A DNA stretch of 64,000 nucleotides from Naganishia liquefaciens (Eukaryota > Basidiomycota > Tremellomycetes > Filobasidiales > Filobasidiaceae), in assembly GCA_013423385.1 (NCBI GenBank), contig BLZA01000002.1, positions 62,001 to 126,000 of the forward strand. The letters are read 5' to 3'. Under the pieces are notes generated by a model, which did not search any database, was not told where the DNA came from, and saw only the letters and a list, made by a program, of their open reading frames with translations. The translations under genes and the position numbers were made by a program. Below are positions 46,211-58,100 of the stretch, piece after piece. Each line of letters starts with the position of its first letter. Position 1 is the stretch's first letter.

Positions 46211-47660
46211 CTACAAGCTTATCCAGAGACCCAAGGAAAGGACAGACGCAGCCAGAACGCCAGCAACGCCAGAACGCAAGACACTGGCAGCACTCGTTGG
46301 CGTGGCACTCGCGCTCTGCGCGCTCGATGCTGTTCCGGACGGTACAGGGGAGGACGAACTGGCACTCGATGCGGTCGAGGCTGTCGCCGTGCAGTTGACG
46401 AACGGACATGTCAGATCTGTCGCAGGCACCCGAGCCGAATAGTTTGACGGTGTCGTATATGTAATCCTGTCCAAGTCTGCAGTGCGGGTCGGCGAAAATG
46501 CCTCTTCACGGCATGGAAGTGTGCTTACCAAAGTATGTCCGGTTCTGTTCGGTTCCCCCATTCTCAATTCGGAGATCGTGCTCCCCTTCCGGCAGCCCAC
46601 CAGCGAAAAAGTGTAATCCGCCCAGCTTTTCACACGATTTATCGCCTTCTGGGCTTGCGCATCCGGAGCGGCCCGTCAGATAGGCCATCTCCGTATCATT
46701 GATGTACACCGCGTAGTAGCCGTGATCGTTGACCTGATCGCCGTAGACGTATATCGCGGAGCCTGTGAAGACGTCAGTTGCTGAACACCGTATGGATATC
46801 AATGACGTACCAGAAAAGTTTAGAGAAACCGAGGCGAGAGGGGCATCAGTGTAGGCAGAGCTTCCGCCCCAGAAGTCTGTCACATTGTTCGTTGTCCAGT
46901 CTCCGGTATATCTCAATCTCGACTCGTTGTCGTCGACGGTCGTGTTCGTCAGCGTCGCTCTGAAGAGATGTTCAGCTCTTATCCTTCTGTACTATCGACT
47001 AAATGCTCACCCTTCTCCGCCTACGGGAATCCCGCCGATAACGATATAGTCCAGGCCCAGGACCCCAGTCCCTTCAGGCAATCCCACGTTTCGAATGACG
47101 ACCTCGTGCTGCGCGTACGTCAACTTGGCATTAGTCGAAAGAGACGTCGACGAGAAGAGGCTCGCTCTTGAAGAAGATTCCGCTGTACTCGAGACGGCGG
47201 TCTTGGTGGTGATGTTGGCGGTGTATGGCTGATCGAGGGATGGATCGATGATGACCTGATATGATGTATTGGAGAAACCGTAGATGTCGAGCGAGTCACC
47301 TAAGGACAGGTCAGCGATGCTCCGATCATTATGAAAGCTGAGGTACCCGTAAAGTTGAATCTGGCCTCTGCGCCACGGAAGCTCGTTTGATGATACGTCG
47401 CTGTCAACGCCGTCAGTTATTGCGCCGCAACAATGGCTGCACAACGTACCTTCGTGCCATACTGATCCCGTCTGCTCTTGAGTCTGATTGAACCACGACG
47501 GATTGTCTTGCGGATTAGGCGTAGTCCATTGAATAGGACTGGTATACGCTGAAAACGGGAAAGACACCCGTCAGCATACGCATTGATTTCGGTCCAGTCT
47601 ACCAGACTCACCAATCAAGGGGTCGAAATCGTCGATGGTGAGGTTGATAGAGAGCGACAT
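46211..47660 (-). CDS. surface-type protein with two beta-sandwich repeats and a C-terminal hydrophobic anchor
   Basis: About seven exons, roughly 370 residues. Two related units follow each other: unit 1 from TIDDFDPLIAYTSP with ATYHQTSFRGAEARFNFTG and SLDIYGF, and unit 2 from TVDDNESRLRYTGDW with SSAYTDAPLASVSLNFSG and AIYVYG, each ending in an L-P-E-G-x-H-D-L/V type strand. This pattern (opening Asp-Asp, a Phe-Asn-Phe-x-Gly strand, a YGF/YGD turn) belongs to a basidiomycete family of predicted galactose-binding-like folds. A Ser/Ala/Thr-rich stalk follows, then a hydrophobic C-terminus (GVAGVLAASVLSLGLWISL), fit for a GPI signal or a membrane helix. Many N-x-S/T sites suggest secretion, yet no N-terminal signal peptide is seen. 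Ligand unknown. Confidence 0.6.
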
Positions 47661-48146
47661 GGTGAGACGAGGCAGCGGGAAATGCTAGCGGGAGAGCGGG
47701 ACAGGAAAAAAGGACCTCCTTTTTGTTTTGATATCCCACTCAAAGAACCCTTTGCACGGCACAGCATCAAGTGTGTCTCGGAAATCTCGGCACTTTTTCC
47801 GTATATTGAATTTGCCAGCGGGAATAGAACTGAAACTGAATCCAGCGTGGCTCGATCGCGCGACCGAAAAGATTGTTTGCCACTAATCAATCCCACTGCG
47901 CATGCCGCGAGATGCCTGCAGAAGAGATCCTTTGCTGAAGCCATCTATGCATAAGCCAATTCTACATGAATACAGGGGCAAGAAGCACGGGTCATGATTT
48001 CCAGCCCGGACCTCAAGAGGTATATCTACCAGTCTCGCCAGCCAAAGGGTATAGGTGAAACCAAATACCCGCCTCTATCGCCTCGCCCATCGAATAATAA
48101 GAGCTCGTCCTTCTCCCTCACCACTAGACCCGATCCGTCCGCTCCA

Positions 48147-49770
48147 TTATAGCTTCTTGTCTCCTCTGAGGATATCGACGCCTAGCCGCAGTTGCTCGAG
48201 GAATACGAGTGTGAGAATCGTTTGAGGACACAGCCTCACCCTGAAGGAACAAGGTCAGAAGCGATTTCGGGTTGGCGGGCGAAGACGTACCACGCAGCTG
48301 TCCAGCCACGGAAGAAGAATGGCAGACCTTCCGTCTTCACAGCCTTCATGATGATATGGGGAATGCTCTGCAAACAAGGGTATGATTAGGGCGTGATCCC
48401 GGATCCGCGTCAAAGAGCTCACCTCGGAACCACCCTTGGAAGCCATAACTCGAGACTTGACGACGTCCGCGGGCGCACACACGGCTGAAATTCGCGCATT
48501 AGGAACCTATCTCGAGTGCAGCTCAAATGCACTCACTCGTGGCGACGGTGCCCGCAAGGAAACTTGCGCCAAACTGCAAGACTGGTCCATCCTGAGTTCC
48601 CTTGATACTCAGCAGGATCCGCTTGAAGTAATCATACGACGCCAATTGCGAAGAATTCATCAAGACAGCTCGGACCTTGATAGACCAATTAGAAGGGCTT
48701 TGTAGGCAGAATGGGGGGGGGTCCACTTACGACATTTGGGCCGACACCTCTATACAGAGCAAGGATACCTTCATCCTTGGTTATTCGATACAGACCGTGG
48801 ATGCAGTTTCTGTAGCCGTAACGCTCTGCAGGGGGACGCGTGCGATCTGACGCCATTCTGATCAGGACCACCTCTGCAAACCAGATAGATTAGCGGAATA
48901 GCCTCCCCCTTTTGTCAGGGACACATACCTGCGGGAACGCCGAGCAAACCCGCAAAGCCACCTGCAGCAGCACTAGCGCCGAGCATACTGATCATGCTAG
49001 GGTCTTTGGGTAGCCATTTCGTCTTGACCACCTCGTAGGCGCCGAATCGGAATGTCGAGTATGTAAGAGCTCGTAGCAGAGCTGCAGTGAGACCGTCGTA
49101 TGCTCCTCTTATACCTGCACAGGCGACATCAGCCCTGTAGAGAACGGCAGCTGAAAGGTGCTGGCGTACCGTGTGTCCTTATGATTCCAGCAAAGAATTG
49201 TCCCGTGGATTTTGTATTCGTTTTCGCCGTCTGCATTTGCACTTTTGTCAAGTCGAGGGGGTGGCTGGATCGCAAGGTGTCAGTGAAGGTCGCGACTGCG
49301 ATAATTCCCGACCCACGTGAAGAAAGTCGCACAGGCCGACGCCATTCCTACAAAAGGAGATAAGGTCAGACCTGTACCAGAGTGCGCCATACTTGCGCAA
49401 CGATTGACCAATGTTGCGTACCTCCTAGCCTACGCAAGGGAAAGAAAAGGCAGATATCAGCCATCTGGTTCCTCTAGTAAGCCCTCTAGCCCAAAACCAA
49501 GCCTCGCCTACTCGACCCTATCCCAAAAGTCGAATCCAAGTCGAGACAATCGCTGCCCCGACCAGGATTCGAGGGTTTAGGACATGAATGCCATCGAGCG
49601 CAGCTAAGGCCATCCTGAGAGTACTGCGCATTCCGCGGTGGGCCAGCGCGAGGTTCCCTCAAAAATCTTCGTTAACGTGATTTTTTTACTTACATGAAAG
49701 GGTATGCCTTCTTCTTGCCAATAGTTGAAGGTTGCGACAGACGCGGCGGTATCACGGGTGCTACGGCCAT
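48147..49770 (-). CDS. DIC1: mitochondrial dicarboxylate carrier (Dic1 type)
   Basis: About nine exons, about 300 residues. It exchanges malate or succinate for phosphate across the inner mitochondrial membrane. The three carrier repeats each show the PX[D/E]XX[K/R] signature: THPLDLTKVQMQT, VPAEVVLIRMASD and APADVVKSRVMASK. The stretch RPPAERYGYRNCIHGLYRI, then GVGPNVVRAVLMNSSQLASYD, is typical of dicarboxylate carriers. Exon 1 (49770-49694) ends KKKAYPF plus two bases; exon 2 is only 8 nt (49429-49422) and exon 3 begins at 49347, together restoring the conserved YPFMLGGMASACATFF of helix 1. Without the microexon the frame and the GG motif are lost. The gene ends in VDILRGDKKL at 48147. Confidence 0.88.
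49422..49429 (-). other. 8-nt microexon of DIC1
   Basis: GCTAGGAG, between a TTGCGTAG acceptor and a GTACGC donor. Joined to the 2 bases left by exon 1 and the start of exon 3 it encodes M-L-G-G, the end of the conserved start of carrier helix 1. The flanking introns are 264 and 74 bp. Confidence 0.75.
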
Positions 49771-50428
49771 TCTTGAAGCTTGTCCAGCGAGATTGAAGAG
49801 TTATTGAAGTCGATGTTGAGTAAGAATCCCGGATCTTGCGTTTCAGCCCTAAATGGCGCGTGGTGGGCGACGATCACTTCCTCGAATACGGGTCGTTTCG
49901 AGAAGCGCTTTGTAAGATCTGAATCGGTTCGCTTGCCAAATCCAGTCGCTGATCGTCCTTGTTTCAATTGATTCCTGTAATGATAGCTTTATCTCGTCGG
50001 CGATATCGGGCCGATTCAGTGCTGTATTGAAAAAATTGCTGTCGCGTTCAATCTTTGTTGATGGCTCCCTTTGTAATGGAGACTTATAGAGACGTCCCTT
50101 CCTGCTCACAGGCACGATCAAGCGAGTGAAATATCTCAACGTTAAAGCAGGCGGACCGTTTCCCCCTTACAAGCGATGCCATCCGAAAGTTCGAAATCAC
50201 CACCCACTTGTGTGCAGCAAATCGAAATAAACCTCCACTCCAACAGCCATACCGATTGCTTGCATTCGAAAATACAGCGAGAGGCTTGTTCTATCACTAG
50301 GGGACCTCGGCACATCGCACTGCGCGGAAGAAGAAGGCTTCGGGCGGCGACTCTCGCCGTTCCGCATATCGCCGGAACCCTAAAACATAAAAAATCATCT
50401 CATTTTACGAAAACAACGCACATCGCTT
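49771..50428. other. intergenic, nothing recognised
   Basis: DIC1 promoter side and upstream flank of the tRNA. A minus-strand open frame of 97 codons (49849-50139) has no recognisable motif. Confidence 0.4.
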
Positions 50429-50500
50429 GGGTCCATAGTTTAGTGGTTAGAATAGCTGCCTTCCAAGCAGCTGGCAGGGGTTCGATTCTCCTTGGACTCA
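50429..50500 (+). tRNA. tRNA-Gly, anticodon TCC
   Basis: 72-nt cloverleaf. Acceptor stem GGGTCCA pairs with TGGACTC (one G-T), discriminator A; D-loop AGTGGTTAG; anticodon stem GCTGC/GCAGC around loop CTTCCAA with TCC at positions 34-36; T-stem AGGGG/CTCCT with loop TTCGATT. No intron. Reads GGA codons (and possibly GGG). Followed at once by eight T. Confidence 0.95.
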
Positions 50501-50508
50501 TTTTTTTT
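50501..50508 (+). terminator. RNA polymerase III terminator
   Basis: Run of eight T directly after the tRNA discriminator base. Confidence 0.9.
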
Positions 50509-51046
50509 GGGTCCTTGTCGAAAATCTCGCCACCTTCAACGAGATCTCGAACCTATATCATTACGGCACATGTCGTTTCTCTGTAAAGTGATCATGACTT
50601 GGGCATAAAGTAGAGGCAATCTCACCATCACCCCATTCTATCTATGGCTTTTGAACGTTGCAGAGGCAGCTTTGGTGGGGAGCCGATGTCTATAACGCGT
50701 GTGCAACCACTAACGACCCCGTGCGCCTGCCGGGAGCGTGCTGCGCATCGAGCGTACCAGGGCTCGACTTTTTCGTCGCAACCTGTCCTCGCTCCCCAAA
50801 TCTGCGAGTGAAGCTTGGCCTGTGAGCTGACCTTAGCCTGCATGATCCACTAGACCCCGGCTGGACTCGGGAACCAGATGGATTTCGACTACTAGCCTGA
50901 TGTGGGTAAAGCGCGATTGTCTTGGCTTATCTGATTAGATTTTGCATCCGCAGGCTCCTATGCCGAGAGCGCCCGGAACTCATAAAGCTCAACAAGTCCT
51001 TCATCTTTCCCGTATACTCGCCGTCCCCCAAAGCCAAACCGAAGCG

Positions 51047-53543
51047 ATGGAGACAGCAAAACGAATATGCAAACGTCTCATCAAGAGGGCTGCTATCATC
51101 GGGTCTCTATTATTTCTACTCGCAGCCTTCTTTCGGATACGGAGCGGAATATCTCCACCGTGGCAGTCTTCGGACGACGAGCTACAAAGACTGCAAACAT
51201 TCTACCCAGACCGTTATGACGATGCTCTGGAATCTTCCGAAGCTTTCCGATATAGCGCTTTCGTCCTTCCATCACGGATCTTGTGAGTTAGACGATCTTG
51301 TCCGTCTACTTGGCTGACAAGCTGTTCTCAACGACAGGACAGGCTACTATGCCGTCGCCATCGTGCTCATCGGCGCAGCTTGGTATCTGCACGATTATCG
51401 CAAAGATAGCCTTGATCTAGTCCACCGCTTCTACTCCCTTCGATGGTTACGCACCCATTTCTTGGAATCGCCTCTCTTCAGTCTTCGACACCACGTGCCC
51501 ATACCGATATTCCGTCTACAAAGATTCACCATTCAAGCGCCATTAAGATATCAGGCAATGGTTATCGGTCTGCTGCTTTGCATCAACGTCGTACCTCTTT
51601 TATGCTTGTACCGTATTTTGCCAGGGACGCGCGATGTCTTGTAGGTCTAGACCCTGTCAAGTCCACCCGGGCTCATGTTTGCCTCGTCCAGCTGGCCAGA
51701 TCCGCATAGCCATCGCGATCAGCTCATGCGCTACTTGTCGGACCGCTCGGCGACTCTTGCTATGGGGCAGCTTCCCCTCGTAATCCTGATGTCGGGCAAG
51801 AACTCGCCAATCGCTCTTATATCAGGTTTGGAAATGAATGACTTGATGCTTTACCACCGCTGGCTTGCCAGGATGGTCTGGCTTCAGATGAACGTCCACT
51901 CCTTTGGATATGTGATGATCGCCTTGCTCAAGTCCCACCTTTTGAGAAATTTTGGCAAGGCCTATTGGAACTGGGGCGTAGTGGTCAGTGTTGGTGAAGC
52001 TTCTTGACGCCATGACGTACTAAGCTTTGCCTAGGCGATGGCTATGATGTGGGGCTTGACCGTGTTGTCGATCCGGGAGATCCGTCGAAGGCACTACGAG
52101 GTATGCCAGTTTATAACCCTTGAGAATCCCGTACTGACCTGTCTCGTCAGGTCTTCGTGTTCTTGCACATAGTGATGTGTATGATTGCCCTGGTCGCTTT
52201 GTATCTGCACATTCACCTGCTGCGGCATCACAAGGTCGGTCAAGTCACGTTATATCTTTATAGCATGAGACTGAAGCCTTTCGCAGCTGGATATCTATAC
52301 GAGAATCACACTCGCGAGCGCCGCGTTCTGGGCGTTCGACCGCATCCTTAGGCTCCTGAACCGTGTCTACCAGTCTCTCCGCTCAGTACGCGGTGGGATC
52401 TGCCGCGCGTCGATATCGGCCCTTACCAAAGAGATTGTTCGCCTACGGATCACTATGCCCAAATCTCGCATAGTTTTACCGACGGAATGTCACTTAATCA
52501 CGAGCGCATCTGTGCCCGCTAGGATCAGCGCAGGGCAGAGCATCGGACTTTCCATCCCAGACATCCAGTGGGTTGGCGATCACCCTTTCACAGTGATGGC
52601 AACGGGCGAGATTCCAGAACATTCCGACACAGGCTATCTGGATCTGGCAATCAAGGCAAACCAGGGGCTCACCAAGAAACTGGCAGATATTCTGCATGTC
52701 AGCCTCGGAGGAGAAAACCACGATGTGCAGACGACTGAGCATGGTCTAGGAGTGCTTGTGGAGGGACCGTATGGCAGCCTTCATGAAGAGGTAAGCGCGG
52801 CTTGGATCTCCAGAGCTTCAGGCTGACCAAAGTCACGCAGGTCTATGCGACGGAAAATCTTCTGCTCTTTGCCGGAGGCGTGGGTGTGACGTTTGTCCTG
52901 CCGCATTTCGTCAAGACCGCTTTGCATGCACCGAAGACCGCTTGCAAACTGGTGTGGATGATCCGAGATCTAGGTGAGTATGCCGAGACTCCCTGAATCA
53001 GGTTTCCTGACAAGCTGCAATTACGTAGACGCGTGTGTGATCATCCAGGATGAATTGGAGATGCTAGCGCAGGAATTACAGTCTCACAGTCTCGCTGCTG
53101 CACACGCAACACCGTCACGAGCGCCGCTTCTGATCGAGATCCACGTCACCGGGAGGCGTGCACGGAAACGAGCTCTCAGCTCCGTCGACCTTGAAGCACA
53201 ACCTCTTCTTCGCGCCTCCACAGATCATGCTGTGATAACCTCGGCAGGGCACACCCCGATATCAGAGGATGAAGAACAAAAATATGAAGTTGAAAGCGCA
53301 GACGCGAAGACTCCGATTCTCGTGTCCTCATCATGGCTCGACATTACCATCAAGCATGGACGCGCATCCAGCGTGATTGAACGGCACTTTCCCGCGAGCG
53401 AGCTTTCCAGCTCGCAGTCACTGACTATCATGTCCTGCGGGCCCGCCGCGCTTTGCGACGAAGTGCGCATGCATACCAAGGCTACGTCGCTGGCCTGCTC
53501 CTGGAAATCTGTACATTATATTGAGGAGTGTTTTAGCTGGTGA
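51047..53543 (+). CDS. ferric-chelate reductase (FRE/NOX-type flavocytochrome)
   Basis: Multi-exon gene, about 680 residues. It reduces extracellular Fe(III) or Cu(II) at the plasma membrane with NADPH as donor. N-terminal membrane helix (AAIIGSLLFLLAAFF) and several more (YYAVAIVLIGAAWYL, AMVIGLLLCINVVPLL). The heme-binding part has the expected histidine pairs: LMLYHRWLARMVWLQMNVHS and FVFLHIVMCMIALVALYLHIH. The FAD site is DHPFTVMA and the NADPH site LLLFAGGVGVTFVLP; a C-terminal LTIMSCGPAALCDEV completes the family pattern. The NAD-binding domain has a Ser/Glu-rich insert. The frame is also open from an ATG at 50960, adding 29 residues; I prefer 51047, close to the first helix. One join near 51600-51690 is not resolved. 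Confidence 0.85.
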
Positions 53544-54064
53544 ACGGTGTAGTTATTATGCCATTCGAGCGCGACTGCAACAGGATGTCGTCGCGCTGAT
53601 TAGTATACACTGTATCGAATAGGAAAGGACGATCATTCATGGCGATATTTATGGATGCTGTGAATCAGATAAATTGATGCTTTGACTATGTCCCGAGTTT
53701 TAATTCGTCCGGCCTTGTTAAGGATACCTTGATCTCTTCGGCCAGGCTCGGGGTATGCCGAGATCTGGTCGCTGCCAGCAACTGGGCTCGTCACGTGGTG
53801 GGTCCCACTGACATCGACAACACTGACACTGCAATCACCGGCTTCCCTGATACAACCCTGCTTAGTTTCCTCCAGACTATCCACTCGTCCATCCTCGACC
53901 GATCTCCTCATGTATCAGATACGCTTGAATGTTTGATGCAAGCGTTTGATGCAAGCGTTTGATGCAAGCGTTTCGGCATCTTTTTTGATTGCGACATGTA
54001 TCTCGACAATCAGACCCTGTCAAGTAACGATCAGATATTCCATCTCTCCCGGGATCTCAAAAAC
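53544..54064. other. intergenic between convergent genes, with a short tandem repeat
   Basis: 3' flanks of the ferric reductase and the glutathione transferase. Apart from the 13-bp repeat at 53931-53969 nothing is recognised. Confidence 0.4.
53931..53969 (+). repeat. 13-bp tandem repeat, three copies
   Basis: Three perfect copies of GTTTGATGCAAGC, followed by a partial fourth (GTTT). Confidence 0.9.
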
Positions 54065-54781
54065 TTACGGAACATCAGGCCAAGTCGGATCATCCCTGTT
54101 GTACAACCGCTCATTCTCCCTCAGGACCTGCCAGCCTTCTCGCTCTGTCATGCGAAGTACCAGAGCCTTGAGATTCTTCCATTTGAGCGCGTGTTCCTCA
54201 AAGTACCGGGACCAGCGTGCCAGGATCACAAACATGTAATCGGCGGCGGTCGGCTGAGGAATCCCATCAACGATGTTTTCCACCAGGTACGGCTGACCTT
54301 CGAGTTGCTTCTCGAGTAGATCCCAAGCAGCTCCGATCCTCTTCCTCGCCATAGCCTTGATCGTCTCGATGGAGGTCGGATCGCTTGAACCCGAGTCCTT
54401 ATCCGCGTAGAACCAGTCTCTCATCGACGGTGACACGGTGTTGGCGAGGTAGATCACGGTCTCGAGGTATTTTGGGTACTGGAATGATCGGGGGTCCGAA
54501 GGTGCCAGATGGGCTTCAGGGTGACGAGCGGCAAGAAGCAAGGCCGTTGCCGCGGATTCCGTGATAATCTCCTTCGCGCCATTATCGCCATGCAGTATGA
54601 GGGTCGGCACAACACCCTTGGGGTTCAGTGCAAGGTATTTTTCACTCTTTTGATCCTTTGCGGTGAAGCTGACATATTCGGTTTCGTAATCGATGCCATG
54701 GGTGAGGGCCAATTCAATGAGGATCCAGTGGGGGATCATGCTGGCCGATCCCGAATGGAAGTACAGGGTGTATTCCGGCAT
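54065..54781 (-). CDS. glutathione S-transferase
   Basis: A single exon of 238 residues. It conjugates glutathione to electrophiles or acts as a peroxidase in the cytosol. N-terminal thioredoxin-like domain: YTLYFHSGSASMIPHWILIEL, then ALNPKGVVPTLILHG (cis-Pro) and ITESAATALLLAARH, where E-S binds the glutathione gamma-glutamyl group. The all-helical C-terminal domain has WDLLEKQLEGQPYLV and PTAADYMFVILARWS with the conserved Asp that caps a helix. The SGSAS segment in place of a catalytic Tyr suggests a Ser-type or bacterial-like (beta/GTT-like) class. The frame is open for another 122 codons upstream to 55147, but that part is Arg/Ser-rich and not GST-like. Intronless, unlike its neighbours. 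Confidence 0.88.
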   Translation of the reverse strand: MPEYTLYFHSGSASMIPHWILIELALTHGIDYETEYVSFTAKDQKSEKYLALNPKGVVPTLILHGDNGAKEIITESAATALLLAARHPEAHLAPSDPRSFQYPKYLETVIYLANTVSPSMRDWFYADKDSGSSDPTSIETIKAMARKRIGAAWDLLEKQLEGQPYLVENIVDGIPQPTAADYMFVILARWSRYFEEHALKWKNLKALVLRMTEREGWQVLRENERLYNRDDPTWPDVP

Positions 54782-55147
54782 TTTGTCAGCTGCTGGCGAT
54801 GACTTAGTCGGCCTGATGAGAGAAAGGGATGTATACGAAGTGTCTATGAGGAAGGTGTCGAGACGCCGCTCTCCCTGCCATCGTTTGAATGGCCTTGCAT
54901 CCTGTCGTCGTGGCACGCCCTCCGGGTGACGAAACCTGGTTGAGGCATCTTCTATCTGCTTGGCGATCGGCGCGCCCGACTTCGGAGATCCCAGTGGCGA
55001 AGCAATTGACAAGCGCCACAGCAGCCTGGATTCATACGTTGAATCAGTCTGGTAGCCATCGATACACCATGCTGGCGTGAATCCTCGAGCTTCTTGGGAT
55101 TTTCGAATTATCAGGTCACGATCCCTTCGCGATGAAGTTCTGGTCAT

Positions 55148-58100
55148 TCACTTCGCTTGTCGAAGCTCCCAAGAGACTACCGAACCATAGGCTAGGCGAT
55201 GCAAATCGCATTCCCCGTGCTTTGACTGGCAACGGGAACGTAATGTATCACCTGTCATACTATCGCAGGAAGCTTCGCCAATCCAGACCTTTCGAATTGA
55301 AATGGGAGGCTCGCCGAGGCTCTTGTCTCGATACTTTCGATTCAAGGACTCGTCTAGGCTGACAGTTATCAAAAAACGTTCCTGATCGATACAGTGCCTT
55401 TAAACCTGTCCAGGCAGTCGTCTAGGCTCTCATCAGATAACATGACATATAGTTGTAAGCAGCATGTCCTTCTTCCGAAGCTTAAGACACGGTTCTAGGC
55501 CACAGTTGGGGGATTGAGAGACATCACCCGGAACGGCGAAGACTACAGAGTCCTCTACACGCAAGCTAGGTCTCATGACCGATGATCAGAGTACACTAGT
55601 TCCCAAGCGGCATGTCTCCGAAGCACTACATTCCAGGCAGCCTCGTCAACCTTCGGTTCCCTAGCTGCTGTTCGTACTCCTTCCCTCCTCGGACTGTCAC
55701 CGCAAATCTGCAATATCTAACAATCATCTGTATTGCGAAAGACTGGAATTGCTGATTGACCTCTATTGATCTACCGATCCACACTGCTAATCGAGCAGTG
55801 CACATCACATGTGCAACCGATTGGATAATGCCCTTGTCGATCTGATCACACCGCCAGTATCAATGGAAATGGCTCAGGAGCGCTATAGGCGGATTGAAGC
55901 CTCCATTACATCCTTCTCCTTCTGCTGCCTCCTCATAACCGGTGTTCCAGCCATGCTGTACGCTTGAAAGAAATTGAACGATCATTCGAATCAAACCCCG
56001 GGGAGCTCCCCAAGGATCCTGCTGCTGATCTGCCCAGCTATCTGAGCTGCTATCTGCCCTAAATCAGCTTTCTGGCCTCGAAATAGCTGTCGCGTTGACG
56101 CAACATAATGCGATGGAAGTAAGAGATTGCCATGCTGGGCAGCTTTCTAGGCCCAGCGACTCGATACATATGCTTCACACACGACCTCAAAAGCCTCAGC
56201 TGAGAGCGATGAGGTGACGTGCTTTACCAGCGCTGCGGTTGTCAAGAGAAGAGCTCCTGTATCAGTGATAGTTCGAAAGACCACGACAAAACGCTGTCTA
56301 GCCCTAGGAGATCCAGCCGACAGCTCCGCTATCCGAGGCTGTTCATCCCGCGACATCCCGGCTACAATTCCCGGCTTCTCTTCTGTTGGTGAATCGCGTT
56401 AATCACCATGCGGATTTTGCCATGCGACGGCGGCTGGAAAAATCCGCGATTCCTGCTCTTTTTTCGGTTACGAATTATGGTGCTGATATACTCCCGCTGA
56501 CGCAAGAAATCTTTAACGCCTTCGTATCGCCGAAGCCCGCTTGGCATCCGGCACTTTCGAACAGCTACCGGCACCTGAGCATAGCTACCAAGCACCTGAG
56601 CAATTACCTGAGCATAGCTCCCAGGCATCGACTATACTATTCTATGATGTACGGTGTGTCGAGAAGTAGTCCAAGATCGCCAGCAGCATTTCTAAGCCGC
56701 TGCTCAAGCACTTATCGAGGGCTCCCGTGCACAGCCATATTCAGACAGTTGTCCACAGCATGCGGACAACAGTACGGGTACATTTCTCCGGCCCTAACAG
56801 TCGATACAGAAAGCTATACAGAACCGCAGGAGCGACTCCAAGCCGACCCGTGGGAGAACTGAGCGAATGCTGAGCGCAACCGCTCACTTAATAGGCGCTC
56901 GCGCATCCGGGCATCGCTGACAATCTTGGTCTGCACAAAAACGTCTGTTACACAATCTTCTCGACGTCCATGGCAGCTGTCGTGGCCAAACAAGTCATGA
57001 GACCTGAATCCACCGATTTTCTCTTCAGTTGTTCGTGGTCTAAGTCTTCTCGATATCCAGTCTCTTCCGTGGTTTGGCACCCTTCACGTTTCGTTAGCTG
57101 CTTCGTTCGCAACAAAACATCGTTGCCACGCTGTTTCATTCAAGACTGAAGCTCGAGCCGGAGCGGAGCCATTCTGCGTTGTAGGATACGTTGCAATTGC
57201 CACAGACAGAAAGCTACGGTGGGTCATCTCGGTCGCAATGTGCCAGAATTGCCATACTTTGTGGTCTCCGACTCCAGAAAAAGCACGAAGATTGCACGAA
57301 GGCGCGGGTGATCAATACGATGACAGCCTGATCCGCTACGATGCGGGAAACTATGGAGGAGCTTATGGAGGGTAGGGAGTGGCGAGTGGATGGCGTTGCG
57401 ATCGACGCTTGGCAAAAAGTTCACCCGAATGCAAGCCCTTCATGTGCAGATCGCATACAGCTCTCCTGGTTACGAACAAGAGCTTGGGAAAGCTCTTGGG
57501 AATTGCGAAGAGCTTGCGAGAAGTCAATCGGATTCGCGAATTCTTGCAACGCTGACAGCTACTCGCGATTCCGACAGCGACTCTGACAAATGCGTCGCAG
57601 ACAGAAAGCTTTCGCTGCGGCATGCTGCACAAGCTGCGGCGTGTAAGCAGATCCTGTAGCTTCTCCTTCACTCAAGCAGCTACTCGAGCTGCTCTTCGCG
57701 ATTTGTAGCAGTTTGTAGCAGCCTTTGTAGCCTCGAAATAGCTCCGTCTAAAATTCACGAACGGAACAGCTAGCGGATGAGCCGCGGGCATCCTTCCGAG
57801 ATTGCCATTAGGCAAAATAGCTGCCACACTGGCTGGATGCTGTGAAACCATTCTGAAACCGCAACGTAGTACGGGGAAGTCGATGTGGAGTTGTCGCTTT
57901 CATCGTTTCATGTGATCGTGTGATCAATCAATAGAATGCACTGGATTTGGTCTGTGCATAGCCGATAGTGGCATAGTGGCGACGAGGTGACCAAGTCGTT
58001 GGAGATATCGCAGCAAGGGAGGTATACTACAAGCAATCATATTGAGCGCTACACACTCCGGTGGATTTCCCAATAAAACTAGCTCTCGAGCTAGAATCAT

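Noticed and set aside
56362-56862. Pair of overlapping frames considered as a transposase remnant
   Set aside because: No catalytic triad, zinc finger, terminal repeats or target-site duplication; the short repeated GSYAQV peptide simply reflects the local DNA repeat.
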